64,000 nt of DNA from Candidatus Scalindua sp. (GTDB lineage: Bacteria > Planctomycetota > Brocadiia > Brocadiales > Scalinduaceae), in assembly GCA_031316155.1 (NCBI GenBank), contig JALDRB010000010.1, forward strand, positions 62,001 to 126,000, in the 5' to 3' direction. Of this stretch, positions 18,369 through 28,513 are shown one piece after another. A model generated the notes under the pieces. That model ran no database searches and was not told the DNA's origin. It saw only the letters and a program-made list of their open reading frames with translations. The position numbers and the translations under genes were made by a program. Every line of letters starts with the position of its first letter. Position 1 is the first letter of the stretch.

Positions 18369-19991
18369 TTGTTAAAAACACTTCAAAAATATTTAATAAA
18401 GGAGTTATTCAGAACATTTTTACCAGCTTTCGTATGCTTTGAATTACTGATGTTACTTGGGTTTTCGATACAGTTACTTCACAAAGGTCTTGATGCTCCA
18501 AGTCTCGTTCACATTATTCCTTATCTCTCTGTTTATGCCCTGCCACATGCATTACCCTCATCCTTACTTACTGCAACAGTTATGACTTACGGAAGATTAA
18601 GTGCTGATAATGAGATTACGGCAATCAAAATTGCCGGTGTTCATCTCTATAAGATAGTTGTTCCCATTATAGTTACGGGTATTTTATTCAGTCTGATCAC
18701 CTTATATCTCAATGCCGAGCTTTTACCAAAGTCATATTTTGAAGTAAGAAAATTCCAGGAAAAGGCAGTAAAACAGGTGCTGGCCAAACACTTTATCACT
18801 GCCAAAAAGAAGATTAATGTATATCCGTATCAAGTGTATATCAGCAATATTGAGCATGGAATTTATAAAAATATTGCAGTCTTTGAGTATGCTGAGGAGT
18901 TTATTGTCAATATCATATTGGCAGAAGAAGGGGAAATCGACATTAATGCTGAGAAAGACCTCGCGGTATTAACCTTGAGACGAGGTGAATTTATTAAACC
19001 GAGTGGTGAGGGTGATGCAAGTGCCCCAAAGATGGGAAGTTTTGAAGAGGCGACATTTGATATCCCCTTTAAACAAAGAATTCGAAATACATCCCTTCAA
19101 TATGCAACATTAACAAATATTATTTCACAAAAGGGGGAAGTTGATGGACAATTAAAAGATGCAAAAGAGTTTTTTAAAGACATAGAAAAAACTCTTGATG
19201 AGACGACGGAGCAAATATCCTTGGTCAATAATAAAAAGAAGGATGCTGAAAGGATTTATGAAACGGCAAAGGCCGAAATAGAGATTGCAAGCAAAAATAT
19301 ATCAAAGCAGGAAAAGATAATTAAACGTACAAATATTGATATCGAAAATTTTGGAAAATATATGCAAATTGCACAAAATAATCTGCACAAGATCTTAGAA
19401 ACAGGTGGTAGTTCCAATGTTAAAGCTCACGAAACCATTAAAAAAAATGATTTAGAGCAGATAGGGAAAGAAGATGCGCAAAAAAGAGTCTCTCTCATTA
19501 AAAAGACAATAAATAGAGAAAAAATGAGGATTAAGAATGCAAAAAGGAAGCTCAAGATAGCCAAAAGATTGATAAAAAGTGAAACAGACAGGATAGAAAT
19601 AGCCAAAAAATCAATTGAAGAATCCAGACCGGTACTAGAGAAACTTGAAATGGAATATGTTATCCTTGACGAGCGTATTGAGAGCGCAAATAAGCAGAAA
19701 TTAAGCCGGGAATTGTCACTTAATATTCACAAAAGACTATCACCCTCTTTTTCATGTATCGCTTTCATCTTAATAGGTATTCCCATAGGTATCATGTCAA
19801 AAAGTAACAATCTGCTTGTAAGTTTGGGTATTAGTTTTGTTTTGATATTGTTCTTCTATTATCCATTAGTGGCTCTCGGTCTGATATTAACAGAGGAGTC
19901 AATGTATCCTATTATTCCTTCACTGTGGGGAGCAAACATTTTCAACCTTATTGTCAGCGGAGTGCTTTTTAGAAGAATCTTAAATACTTAA
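18369..19991 (+). CDS. LptF/LptG-family permease with large coiled-coil insertion
   Basis: Membrane component of the LptB2FG machine that extracts LPS. N-terminal helices (YLIKELFRTFLPAFVCF onward), SADNEITAIKIAGV and the periplasmic beta-jellyroll (about residues 140-250) are normal. The final helices begin at LSLNIHKRLSPSFSCIAF and LIGIPIGIMSKS. Between them, residues about 260-435 form a long Lys/Glu-rich coiled coil not found in ordinary members, so the protein is 540 aa instead of about 360. TTG start at 18369. Only one of the usual LptF/LptG pair is present here. Confidence 0.8.
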   Translation: MLKTLQKYLIKELFRTFLPAFVCFELLMLLGFSIQLLHKGLDAPSLVHIIPYLSVYALPHALPSSLLTATVMTYGRLSADNEITAIKIAGVHLYKIVVPIIVTGILFSLITLYLNAELLPKSYFEVRKFQEKAVKQVLAKHFITAKKKINVYPYQVYISNIEHGIYKNIAVFEYAEEFIVNIILAEEGEIDINAEKDLAVLTLRRGEFIKPSGEGDASAPKMGSFEEATFDIPFKQRIRNTSLQYATLTNIISQKGEVDGQLKDAKEFFKDIEKTLDETTEQISLVNNKKKDAERIYETAKAEIEIASKNISKQEKIIKRTNIDIENFGKYMQIAQNNLHKILETGGSSNVKAHETIKKNDLEQIGKEDAQKRVSLIKKTINREKMRIKNAKRKLKIAKRLIKSETDRIEIAKKSIEESRPVLEKLEMEYVILDERIESANKQKLSRELSLNIHKRLSPSFSCIAFILIGIPIGIMSKSNNLLVSLGISFVLILFFYYPLVALGLILTEESMYPIIPSLWGANIFNLIVSGVLFRRILNT

Positions 19992-20200
19992 ATAAATAAC
20001 AGCAAGACCCCGAATCAGGTCTTATCAAATACCATAATATCACGATAACAATCTTGACTTTTTCAATGAAATAGTTATAGTAAACGCGTTATAAAAGTTT
20101 TATGATATTTTATCGTGTGTGTTCCTCTTTTATCTAAAATCCCAAACAAAGCCGGAGTTGCGGTTTTTAACCACGGAAAACAGTTACTATAGAACCAAGT

Positions 20201-21094
20201 ATGAATAACTTTCGCTTTTACAAACCGGGTTTTAACGTTTCATTAGGAAGTAAGTGGACCAGAGCGATTATGATCCTCATTATCGTCAATGCAAGCGTCT
20301 TCGTTATTCAGCTCCTGTTTTCAACGATCAGTTCCCAATGGGGAGCACCAGGCTTAAGTATGCTTCCGGAAACGAATATGAACGATGGAATTATCCATAA
20401 AACCGTTTTAGGACCCGACCGTTTTACGTTTCTTTTCTGGCTCTATCCTCATTATGCTGTAGGGAAGTTATGGTTATGGCAATTTGTAACCTATATGTTT
20501 TTGCACAGTATTCAGGATCCATGGCACCTCATAATTAACATGTTGGTTTTATGGATGTTTGGAGGAGAAGTTGAAAGGGCTATGGGGACGAAGAAATTTT
20601 TGACTATGTACTTCACAGCCGGTATATTTGCAGGTATTGTTTGTTGTTTATTCACACCGAACAATCCAATCCTTGGTGCTTCAGGTGCAATCTTTGCTAT
20701 CGAGATAGCTTTTGCAATGTTTTTCCCGAACGTTACAGTAATCTTTTATGTCTTTCCTATAAAAGCTAAGTATCTCGTCATGATATTTGCCGGTATAACT
20801 GTTTTTAACTGCCTTGTACCTTCAGGGGGGAATGTTGCTCACTTTGCACATCTTGGAGGACTACTCTACGGCTTTCTGTTCGTTCGTTACGAGCCAAGAT
20901 TCAGTCAGTTGATAATGTCATGGCAGATGCAGCAAAGGGAAAAGGAACAGAGAAAAGGTGATGCACTCAGAGATGAAGTTGATCTATTATTGGATAAGGT
21001 TAATCGGGAAGGTTTTAAGAGTCTGACAAGAAGGGAAAAAGCTTTTCTCAGAAATGCAAGTAAAAGATACAGAAGCATGAAAGACAAGGAATAA
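20201..21094 (+). CDS. Rhomboid-family intramembrane serine protease
   Basis: 297 aa with about six membrane helices. The catalytic dyad is visible: S161 in ILGASGAIFA and H217 in HFAHLGGLLYG; the HxxxN motif is in HLIINMLVLWMFGG. The substrate is unknown. The C-terminal 60 residues are charged and helical (QQREKEQRKGDALRDEVD) and cytoplasmic. ATG start at 20201. A second rhomboid is at 28505-29212. It is followed by element R2. Confidence 0.9.
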   Translation: MNNFRFYKPGFNVSLGSKWTRAIMILIIVNASVFVIQLLFSTISSQWGAPGLSMLPETNMNDGIIHKTVLGPDRFTFLFWLYPHYAVGKLWLWQFVTYMFLHSIQDPWHLIINMLVLWMFGGEVERAMGTKKFLTMYFTAGIFAGIVCCLFTPNNPILGASGAIFAIEIAFAMFFPNVTVIFYVFPIKAKYLVMIFAGITVFNCLVPSGGNVAHFAHLGGLLYGFLFVRYEPRFSQLIMSWQMQQREKEQRKGDALRDEVDLLLDKVNREGFKSLTRREKAFLRNASKRYRSMKDKE

Positions 21095-21130
21095 TGTGTG
21101 ATCAAATGAAGAAAATCATATAGATTTAGA

Positions 21131-21272
21131 TATATACTAAAACCGATTTGGTTTACAGTTTTACTGGAAACCAAATCCTGGTGAAGGTATCCCCGGACCA
21201 ACGGCGCCGAGGACTTTACTCGCTCAATTTTATCTCGGGTTTTATCCGAAAGCCATTACGAGATGAGTATAT
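21131..21272 (+). repeat. 142-bp interspersed element, copy R2
   Basis: Same architecture as R1 and the same orientation, about 90% identical by eye: TATATACTAAAACCGATTTG at the left end, GATGAGTATAT at the right. It lies 37 bp after the rhomboid stop and about 190 bp before dapB. Confidence 0.92.
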
Positions 21273-21377
21273 ATCAAAGGGTACAGATAACATGATTGTT
21301 TAGTTTTTCCATTTTAAATGATAATAATTCAATATTTTACATTTTTAACTACGTAAGCACCCGAAACACACAGATCC

Positions 21378-21417
21378 AAAATAGCTACAACGACAGGAAA
21401 GTCGTTGTAGCTATTTT
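21378..21417. repeat. Perfect 17-bp hairpin upstream of dapB
   Basis: AAAATAGCTACAACGAC, loop AGGAAA, GTCGTTGTAGCTATTTT. The arms are exact complements. Because arms end in A4/T4 it could act as a short-tailed terminator in both directions, or as a structured leader of dapB. The right arm and following 40 bases recur diverged at 11346-11400. Confidence 0.85.
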
Positions 21418-21460
21418 GAAAGAGTTGTTAAGGAAGCACAAACTCGAAGGTAGTAAAAGT

Positions 21461-22258
21461 ATGATTAAGGTAGCAATAAATGGGATATGCGGACGAATGG
21501 GGACAAGGATTGCGGAACTCATGACTGAAAATAAGAATCTGAGACTCGTTGCTGCCCTTGAGAACAAGAATCATAAAAATATCGGAAAAGATTTGGGGCA
21601 AATCATTAAACAGGAGCTTTGTGGAATTATTATATCGCATGAGCTTCGAGAAAAAACTGATGTCCTTATAGATTTTTCTTCTCCTGATTCGACAGTAGAA
21701 AGATTGAAGACCTGTACTGAGAATCGTATTCCTATCGTAATAGGTACAACCGGCCTGAACATGAAGCAAAAGGAGTTTGTTAAAAAAGCGTCCGAAAAAA
21801 TTGCATGCCTCTTTTCTCCAAACATGAGTATAGGTGTAAATCTGCTTTTTAATCTTGTTGAAACGGTGTCAAAGATATTAGGCAGGGATTCTGACATTGA
21901 GATTGTTGAAGCACATCATCGTTTTAAAAAAGATGCTCCGAGTGGGACAGCATTAAAGATAGCCGAAAAAGTTTGTCGAGCTACAAATCAGAATTTGGAT
22001 GATGTTACGATCTATGGACGAAAGGGTCTTGTCGGGGAGAGACCACAAGGACAGATTTGCATCCATTCTATTCGATCTGGAGATATCGTAGGGGAACACA
22101 CGGTAATCTTTGGCAATGCAGGAGAACGAATTGAACTAGTTCATAAAGCGCAAACACGAGATTCATTTGCCCTTGGTGCTATTCGTGCTGCAACAGTAAT
22201 AGCGGGAAAACCACCAGGACAATATCAGATGGAAGATATCTTAGAAGAGTTGTGTTGA
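21461..22258 (+). CDS. dapB: 4-hydroxy-tetrahydrodipicolinate reductase
   Basis: NAD(P)H-dependent reductase of the lysine/diaminopimelate pathway, 265 aa. Dinucleotide-binding VAINGICGRMGTRIAEL is at the N-terminus; the catalytic signature is EAHHRFKKDAPSGTALKIAE. The reading frame is open back to 21296, but homology starts at MIKVAING, so the ATG at 21461 is used; GAAGG lies about ten bases upstream. It is a single gene. The 17-bp hairpin and element R2 occupy its upstream region. Confidence 0.94.
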   Translation: MIKVAINGICGRMGTRIAELMTENKNLRLVAALENKNHKNIGKDLGQIIKQELCGIIISHELREKTDVLIDFSSPDSTVERLKTCTENRIPIVIGTTGLNMKQKEFVKKASEKIACLFSPNMSIGVNLLFNLVETVSKILGRDSDIEIVEAHHRFKKDAPSGTALKIAEKVCRATNQNLDDVTIYGRKGLVGERPQGQICIHSIRSGDIVGEHTVIFGNAGERIELVHKAQTRDSFALGAIRAATVIAGKPPGQYQMEDILEELC

Positions 22259-22349
22259 TATTCTAAGCACTCCGGATCTTTTAGTCTCAACAGTAATTGC
22301 TCAATTCCTCGTCAAACATATCTTGCCAACTAATCGTTACTAATGTTAT

Positions 22350-22380
22350 ATGATACCATGCCATCTTGGCATAGTATCAT
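22350..22380 (+). terminator. Hairpin after dapB, possible terminator
   Basis: ATGATAC/GTATCAT with inner ATGCC/GGCAT around a small loop, 90 bp after dapB. There is no T tract, so termination is uncertain. The rest of 22259-22691 is AT-rich leader DNA before dnaK; no CIRCE element (TTAGCACTC-N9-GAGTGCTAA) is present. Confidence 0.45.
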
Positions 22381-22691
22381 GACACGAAGAAGGAATTAGT
22401 CGTTTTTCTCATAACGGGTTAATTTATCTAATATTCTTATAAATAAAGACTTATAAGCTATTTGTTTTTTTTGTGGTATGTGGTTTGCTTTTTGCTTCTT
22501 ACTTGTATTACAACGATATTACTGTTGGTTTCACTGTATAATTACCATGCAAATAAAAGCTGTTCAGGTAGTTTAGTAAGATAAGAAGGTATCCTTGTGT
22601 AGATTGATGAGATAAGACAGGCTATTACATCAACAACCTTCAATTTCTACTTTTATGATAGATCCAAGATGTAATTTTGAGGGAGAATAGA

Positions 22692-24617
22692 ATGGAAAAG
22701 ATTATCGGGATTGATTTGGGAACAACAAACTCTGTAGTTGCCGTAATGGAAGGTGACCAGGCGGTCGTAATAACAAATGCTGAAGGGAACAGGATTACTC
22801 CATCAGTAGTCGCTTTCACTGATAAAGGTGAACGTCTGGTTGGTCAACTTGCGAAGAGACAAGCGGTTATCAATCCGAAAAATACCGTATTTTCGATTAA
22901 ACGCTTTATGGGCAGGAGGCACAATGAAGTTGCTCAAGAAGAAAAGCTTGTACCGTATGAGATTGTTGGGGGGCCTGATGAACTGGTAAAGGTTGGAACG
23001 AGAGGTAAAAGCTTCACTCCTCCCGAGATTTCTGCAATGGTCCTTCAAAACCTTAAGAAAACTGCAGAGGACTATCTGGGAAGTGAAGTTAAAAAGGCCG
23101 TTATAACGGTACCGGCATATTTTAATGATAGTCAAAGACAGGCGACAAAGGATGCTGGTACAATAGCAGGTCTGGATGTCGTTCGTATTATTAATGAACC
23201 TACCGCAGCATCTCTGGCATACGGTATTGATAAAAAGAAGAATGAGAAAATTGCTGTATTTGATCTCGGTGGAGGTACGTTTGATATCTCTGTGCTGGAG
23301 GTGGGTGAGGGAGTATTCGAAGTTTTATCTACAAATGGTAATACCCATCTTGGGGGAGACGATATTGATCAGGTACTCGTTAATTTTATTGCTGAAGAAT
23401 TTAAAAAGGAGCAGGGAATTGACCTTTTAAAAGACCATATGGCTTTACAACGTCTTAAAGAGGCTGCGGAAAAGGCAAAATGCGAACTTTCTACCTCTAC
23501 GAGTACTGATGTAAATCTGCCGTTTATTACAGCAGACCAGTCGGGCCCGAAACACCTTACTATGAGTCTGACGAGGTCAAAGTTTGAACAATTGATTGAA
23601 CATCTTGTTGAAAAATGCCGCCAACCATGTCTGACTGCCATGGATGATGCAAAGGTTAAACCGGCTGATATTGATGAGGTCGTACTTGTTGGTGGTTCGA
23701 CGAGAATGCCAATTGTACAAAAGCTTGTTAAGGAATTATTTAAAAAGGAACCAAATAGAAGTGTTAATCCGGACGAGGTTGTTGCATTAGGAGCAGCAAT
23801 TCAGGGAGCGGTACTTGCAGGTGAAGTTCACGATGTCCTTTTACTTGATGTTACACCATTATCACTGGGAATCGAAACCTTGGGAGGCGTAAGCACCGTC
23901 TTGATCCAGCGCAATACGACAATCCCGACAAACAAAAAGGAAACATTTTCAACAGCAGCGGATAACCAGACTGCAGTAGATATTCATGTACTGCAGGGTG
24001 AACGCTCGATGGCATCTGATAACAGGACTTTGGGACGTTTTCAATTAGCAGGTATTCCTTCAGCTCCTCGAGGTATTCCACAGATAGAGGTATCATTCGA
24101 TATCGACGCAAATGGCATACTCCATGTTTCAGCAAAGGATCTTGGTACGGGTCAGGAGCAATCGATCAAAATACAGTCATCCTCTGGATTATCAGAAGCA
24201 GAAATTAAAAAGATGCAGACTGAAGCAGAACAGCACGCTGAAGAAGATAAGGAGAAAAAAACACTTATTAATGCCAGGAATGAGGCTGATCAGGCTATCT
24301 ACGCAACTGAAAAGACATTGAGAGAGCATGGTGATAAAGTTGGAGATACTGATAAGAGTAACATAAACGCTGCACTTGAAAAACTGAAGAAGCTAAAAGA
24401 CAGCAACGATGCAGCAGGGATTAAAAAGACAATTGAAGAGCTGCAATCAGCTTCTCACAAATTGTCACAGGCGATGTATGAAAAGGCGGCCAAAGAGCAA
24501 CAGACGCATCAGCAGGCTTCGGGTGCTGAAACAGGAGAACATCCTTCAGGAGAAGAACCGAAGAAAGGGAAAAAAGATGAAGATGTAATTGATGCCGATT
24601 ATGAGGTCAAGGATTGA
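22692..24617 (+). CDS. dnaK: Chaperone DnaK (Hsp70)
   Basis: ATP-dependent chaperone, 641 aa. [18 protein letters not shown], the second signature [18 protein letters not shown] and the third [17 protein letters not shown] are all present, with the substrate-binding domain ([14 protein letters not shown]) and a polar tail ending [13 protein letters not shown], typical of full-length bacterial DnaK. Start is ATG 22692 after GAGGGAG. grpE and dnaJ are not adjacent; clpB follows behind a strong terminator, so the two disaggregation partners are neighbours but separately transcribed. Confidence 0.98.
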   Translation: MEKIIGIDLGTTNSVVAVMEGDQAVVITNAEGNRITPSVVAFTDKGERLVGQLAKRQAVINPKNTVFSIKRFMGRRHNEVAQEEKLVPYEIVGGPDELVKVGTRGKSFTPPEISAMVLQNLKKTAEDYLGSEVKKAVITVPAYFNDSQRQATKDAGTIAGLDVVRIINEPTAASLAYGIDKKKNEKIAVFDLGGGTFDISVLEVGEGVFEVLSTNGNTHLGGDDIDQVLVNFIAEEFKKEQGIDLLKDHMALQRLKEAAEKAKCELSTSTSTDVNLPFITADQSGPKHLTMSLTRSKFEQLIEHLVEKCRQPCLTAMDDAKVKPADIDEVVLVGGSTRMPIVQKLVKELFKKEPNRSVNPDEVVALGAAIQGAVLAGEVHDVLLLDVTPLSLGIETLGGVSTVLIQRNTTIPTNKKETFSTAADNQTAVDIHVLQGERSMASDNRTLGRFQLAGIPSAPRGIPQIEVSFDIDANGILHVSAKDLGTGQEQSIKIQSSSGLSEAEIKKMQTEAEQHAEEDKEKKTLINARNEADQAIYATEKTLREHGDKVGDTDKSNINAALEKLKKLKDSNDAAGIKKTIEELQSASHKLSQAMYEKAAKEQQTHQQASGAETGEHPSGEEPKKGKKDEDVIDADYEVKD

Positions 24618-24662
24618 TACTTTGTAATAAACACCGTTTTTTATGAGAGAAACAGAAGGCAA

Positions 24663-24697
24663 AAGCAAGTCGGGTTTTACCTGACTTGCTTTTTTTT
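24663..24697 (+). terminator. Rho-independent terminator after dnaK
   Basis: AAGCAAGTCGGG, loop TTTTA, CCTGACTTGCTT, then a run of T to 24697: a 12-bp stem with one G-T pair. It ends the dnaK transcript 45 bp after its stop and only about 20 bp before the clpB start codon. Confidence 0.95.
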
Positions 24698-24715
24698 GAA
24701 AGAAGAATTGACAGC

Positions 24716-27314
24716 ATGAGATATGACAAATTTACTATAAAGTCACAGGATGCAATCCAGGAGGCACAGCAACTTGCCGCATCAAAAGGTCACCAACAGC
24801 TGGATCCTTTACATCTCTTAGTTTGTTTGCTTAAACAGCAGCAGGGAGTAGTAATTCCCATTATAAAAAAATTGGGAGCAAACAAGGATGAAATACTTGC
24901 CAAAACACTAAGGTCTTTAGAATCTCTTCCTCAGGTGAGTGGTGCCCAGGGACAGTATATTGGTAACGAGTTGAACGATATTTTTACTAATGCACTCGTT
25001 GAAGCGAATAGACTAAAAGATGAGTACATAAGTACTGAGCATCTTTTATTGCCCTGGCAGATAAAAACAGAGTGCTGCAGGAAAAATCCTTTTTGAATCG
25101 GGCATTAATAAAAATGAAATATTTGCGGCCCTTAAGGAAATAAGGGGCAGTCAGAGAATAACAGACCAGAATCCGGAGGAAAAATACCAGGCTTTAGAGC
25201 GCTACAGTAAAGATCTTGTTGATTTAGCAAGAAAAGGAAAATTAGATCCGGTCATTGGAAGAGATGAAGAGATAAGACGTGTTATTCAGGTATTATCACG
25301 GAGGACAAAAAATAATCCAGTCCTAATAGGTGAACCTGGTGTAGGAAAGACTGCCATAGCAGAAGGGTTAGCATTACGGATCATTAACGGAGACGTTCCT
25401 GAAGGACTGAAAAATAAAGGTTTACGGTCTTTAGATATGGGAGCTCTGATAGCAGGTGCGAAATTTAGAGGAGAATTCGAAGATAGGTTAAAGGCGGTAT
25501 TAAAAGATATTGATGCCGCTGAGGGTCAGATGATTCTCTTTATTGATGAACTGCATACGGTTGTCGGAGCAGGCGCTGCTGAGGGTGCAGTAGATGCCTC
25601 GAATCTTCTGAAACCTGCTCTGGCTCGTGGCGAACTCCGTTGCATTGGTGCGACTACGCTTGACGAGTATAGAAAGCATATAGAGAAGGATGCTGCACTG
25701 GAGAGAAGATTCCAACCTGTGTTTGTAGGTGAGCCGTCGGTAGAAGACACCATTGCAATCCTTCGTGGATTAAAGGAGCGTTATGATGTCCATCATGGTG
25801 TTCGAATTAAGGATTCTGCGTTAGTTGCCGCTGCAACACTTTCGGAGAGATATATCTCTGACAGATTTTTGCCCGACAAGGCTATTGATTTAATGGATGA
25901 GGCAGCATCAAGGCTCAGGATGGAGATAGATAGTATGCCAACAGAGCTTGATGAGATTGAACGCAAGATAACTCAATTAGAGATAGAAAGAGAGGCCTTA
26001 AAAAAAGAGAAGGATTCGGAGTCTAAAAAAAGGAGGGAGCACCTGGAACGCACTCTTTCAGAACTTCGGGAAGAGTGTAGCGCATTAAGAGTACAGTGGG
26101 AAAATGAGAAAAACATCATAAAAGAGATACAGAATTTAAATGCAAACATAGATCAGGCACGTCTAGATGAGCAAACAGCCGAAAGAAAAGGGGATCTTGA
26201 GAAGGTTGCTGAGATACGTTACAGCCTATTGAGGGATTATGAAAACAAAGTGAAAGAAAAACATAAAGAATTGTTAGACATACAAAAAGAACGTTGTTTG
26301 CTGAAAGAAGAGGTAGATTCAGACGATATTGCAGAGGTTGTGTCTAAGTGGACGGGGATTCCTGTGTCCAGGATGTTGGAGGGTGAAAAAGAGAAACTTC
26401 TCCAAATGGAAAGCCGTCTGAATGAGCGAGTAATAGGTCAAGATGAAGCAATAGAAGCTGTTTCTAATTCCGTGAGACGAGCTCGCGCAGGCCTTCAAGA
26501 TCCCAGTCGTCCTATTGGTACCTTTCTATTTCTCGGTCCAACGGGTGTAGGAAAGACAGAGTTGTGTAAGGCTCTGGCATCTTTTCTTTTTGACGACGAA
26601 AATGCGATGGTCAGAATTGACATGTCAGAATTTATGGAGCAGCATTCGGTGGCAAGACTTATTGGAGCGCCTCCCGGTTATGTAGGATACGAAGAGGGAG
26701 GAAGATTAACGGAGGCCATTAGAAGGAGACCGTATTCGGTGATCTTATTTGATGAAATTGAAAAGGCACATCGAGACGTGTTCAATCTCCTGTTACAGGT
26801 ATTTGATGATGGGAGGTTGACAGATGGACATGGGAGAACAGTAGATTTTAAGAACACTATCATTGTAATGACTTCAAATATAGCAGGCCAGGTTATTCAG
26901 GATTATGCAGGGAAAGAGCAAGATGAGGAGTTAAAAGGAAGAATTAGAAATGCATTAAAGGATGTTTTCAGGCCTGAATTTCTTAATCGCATTGACGAAA
27001 CAATAATATTTAACAGCTTGACAAGGGAGCACATGGCCATGGTTGTTGAAGTTCAACTGAAAGAACTCAAGAAAAGACTGTTAGCACATAACTTGACATT
27101 ATCGGTGACTGATTCAGCCAAGATGAGATTGGTAGAGGAAGGATATGATATCACCTATGGTGCAAGACCCTTAAAGCGAACAATACAACGGTTGATCGAA
27201 AATCCTCTCTCAATGCAGATGCTTCAGGGAAAATTTAGTGATGGCGAGGAAATAGCAGTAGATACTGAAGGAGATTCTATCGTATTTAAAACGAAAACTC
27301 CTGCATCTTCTTAG
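24716..27314 (+). pseudogene. clpB: Chaperone ClpB, two frameshifts near codon 115
   Basis: Hsp104-type disaggregase that works with DnaK. The Clp N-domain (KSQDAIQEAQQLAA, PLHLLVCLL) reads to 25050. Frame then slips twice: one G apparently missing at 25051 (TTG-GCC-CTG expected) and one A at 25082-25086. From 25095 onward it is open to the stop: NBD1 Walker [14 protein letters not shown], the middle coiled-coil domain (about 26000-26290), NBD2 Walker [15 protein letters not shown] and the sensor region. ATG at 24716. Restored length is about 865 aa, normal. Both slips are single-base losses 32 bases apart; sequencing error is likely. Confidence 0.92.
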
Positions 27315-27346
27315 GTCTTTAATAGAGTAATTTTGCAGGAACAGGG

Positions 27347-28513
27347 GTGCTCTTGGGAAAAGGCGAATCTATTTTAAAATTAGACAAAAAGAGGATAGTC
27401 TTTCTGCTCGGAATTATCATCAGCGGTGTATGCTCATGGCTTTTTATCAGAAACGTAGAATGGTCGAGTTTGAATAGAGCATTCTCAGAAGCTAAATATG
27501 TTTACATCCTTCCAACAATCGTTATCATTTTTTTGAGTCACTATGTAAGAGCTGAACGCTGGTCCTGCTTATTGGCGCCGGTAAAAAAAGTATCTATTGC
27601 TAACTTGTTTTCTGCAACGGTTATCGGCTTTATGGCAAACAATGTACTGCCGGCAAGGGTAGGTGAAATAATAAAACCAATCCTGATAGGGAAGAAAGAG
27701 AATATAAGGATGTCTACGTCTATTGCTACGGTCGTAATGGAAAGAGTTTTCGACATTCTCAGTATGATAGTTTTAGCTTCGGCAGTCTTACTTCTGCTAC
27801 CAACAGATTTGCCGCAGAAGAAACTTGGGGATGGTTCCCGCTCCACAAAGATTACCACAAATGAAAGAAGAATAATAGATGGGAGGGTAGCAGACGGTAT
27901 AGTTCCTCTTGCGACAAGGGAAGGGAATAAAATTGATATGTCTACCATCAAACAGTTAAAAAGATGGTCGATACTTTTCGCTTGCCTCGGCGTATTTGCC
28001 ATTATGTTTCTCTTTCTTTTGTCGATTTATCCTGAGAAAGTATCTGCTATTACGAAAAAGTTGCTCTTCTTCCTTCCTCATCATCTCAGCGAAAAACTGA
28101 CAGGTCTTATCGATTCGTTTATCTCAGGTTTGCAGATCTTTGATGACAAAAGGCAAATATTGTGGATAGGCATACTTTCCCTCATTATATGGTTGCTCAA
28201 TGCCGCTGGTTTCTATGTTTTGGCTTACGCATTCGATATTGGATTGACGTTTACAGGAGCTTGTTTTGTGAATATTTGCCTGGCCTTGGCGATTGCACTC
28301 CCACAGGCACCCGGATACATAGGTGTTTTTCATATTGCAACGGAAAAGACTCTCCGTATATTCGGGATCGGAATGTCTTCTTCACAGAGTTATGCTATTC
28401 TGTTATGGGCAGTAAGCGTTATCCCCGTTACCCTGGCAGGGTTTTTATTTCTGTGGAGAGAACACATGAGTCTTCTGACTATCACAAAACAGAACGAAAC
28501 AGCGTTAGAGTAA
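27347..28513 (+). CDS. Flippase-like integral membrane protein (UPF0104/LPG-synthase TM family)
   Basis: 388 aa with about eight membrane helices. Family marks are RAERWSCLL, FSATVIGFMANNVLPARVGE and ATVVMERVFDILSM, with LPQAPGYIGVFH near the C-terminus. Members resemble the flippase half of MprF and AglD and are inferred to move lipid-linked substrates; the substrate is unknown. A soluble, poorly conserved loop (about residues 150-205) is longer than usual. GTG start at 27347; TTG at 27353 is an alternative. It starts 32 bp after clpB and overlaps the 3' end of the opposing rhomboid gene by 9 bp. Confidence 0.8.
   Translation: MLLGKGESILKLDKKRIVFLLGIIISGVCSWLFIRNVEWSSLNRAFSEAKYVYILPTIVIIFLSHYVRAERWSCLLAPVKKVSIANLFSATVIGFMANNVLPARVGEIIKPILIGKKENIRMSTSIATVVMERVFDILSMIVLASAVLLLLPTDLPQKKLGDGSRSTKITTNERRIIDGRVADGIVPLATREGNKIDMSTIKQLKRWSILFACLGVFAIMFLFLLSIYPEKVSAITKKLLFFLPHHLSEKLTGLIDSFISGLQIFDDKRQILWIGILSLIIWLLNAAGFYVLAYAFDIGLTFTGACFVNICLALAIALPQAPGYIGVFHIATEKTLRIFGIGMSSSQSYAILLWAVSVIPVTLAGFLFLWREHMSLLTITKQNETALE

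Noticed and set aside
21131-21272. Lysine riboswitch upstream of dapB
   Set aside because: The structured sequence there is element R2, which also lies upstream of genes with no lysine role.
22620-22691. Heat-shock regulatory site (CIRCE or sigma-32 promoter) before dnaK
   Set aside because: No TTAGCACTC-N9-GAGTGCTAA and no convincing CTTGAA…CCCCAT pair in 22259-22691.
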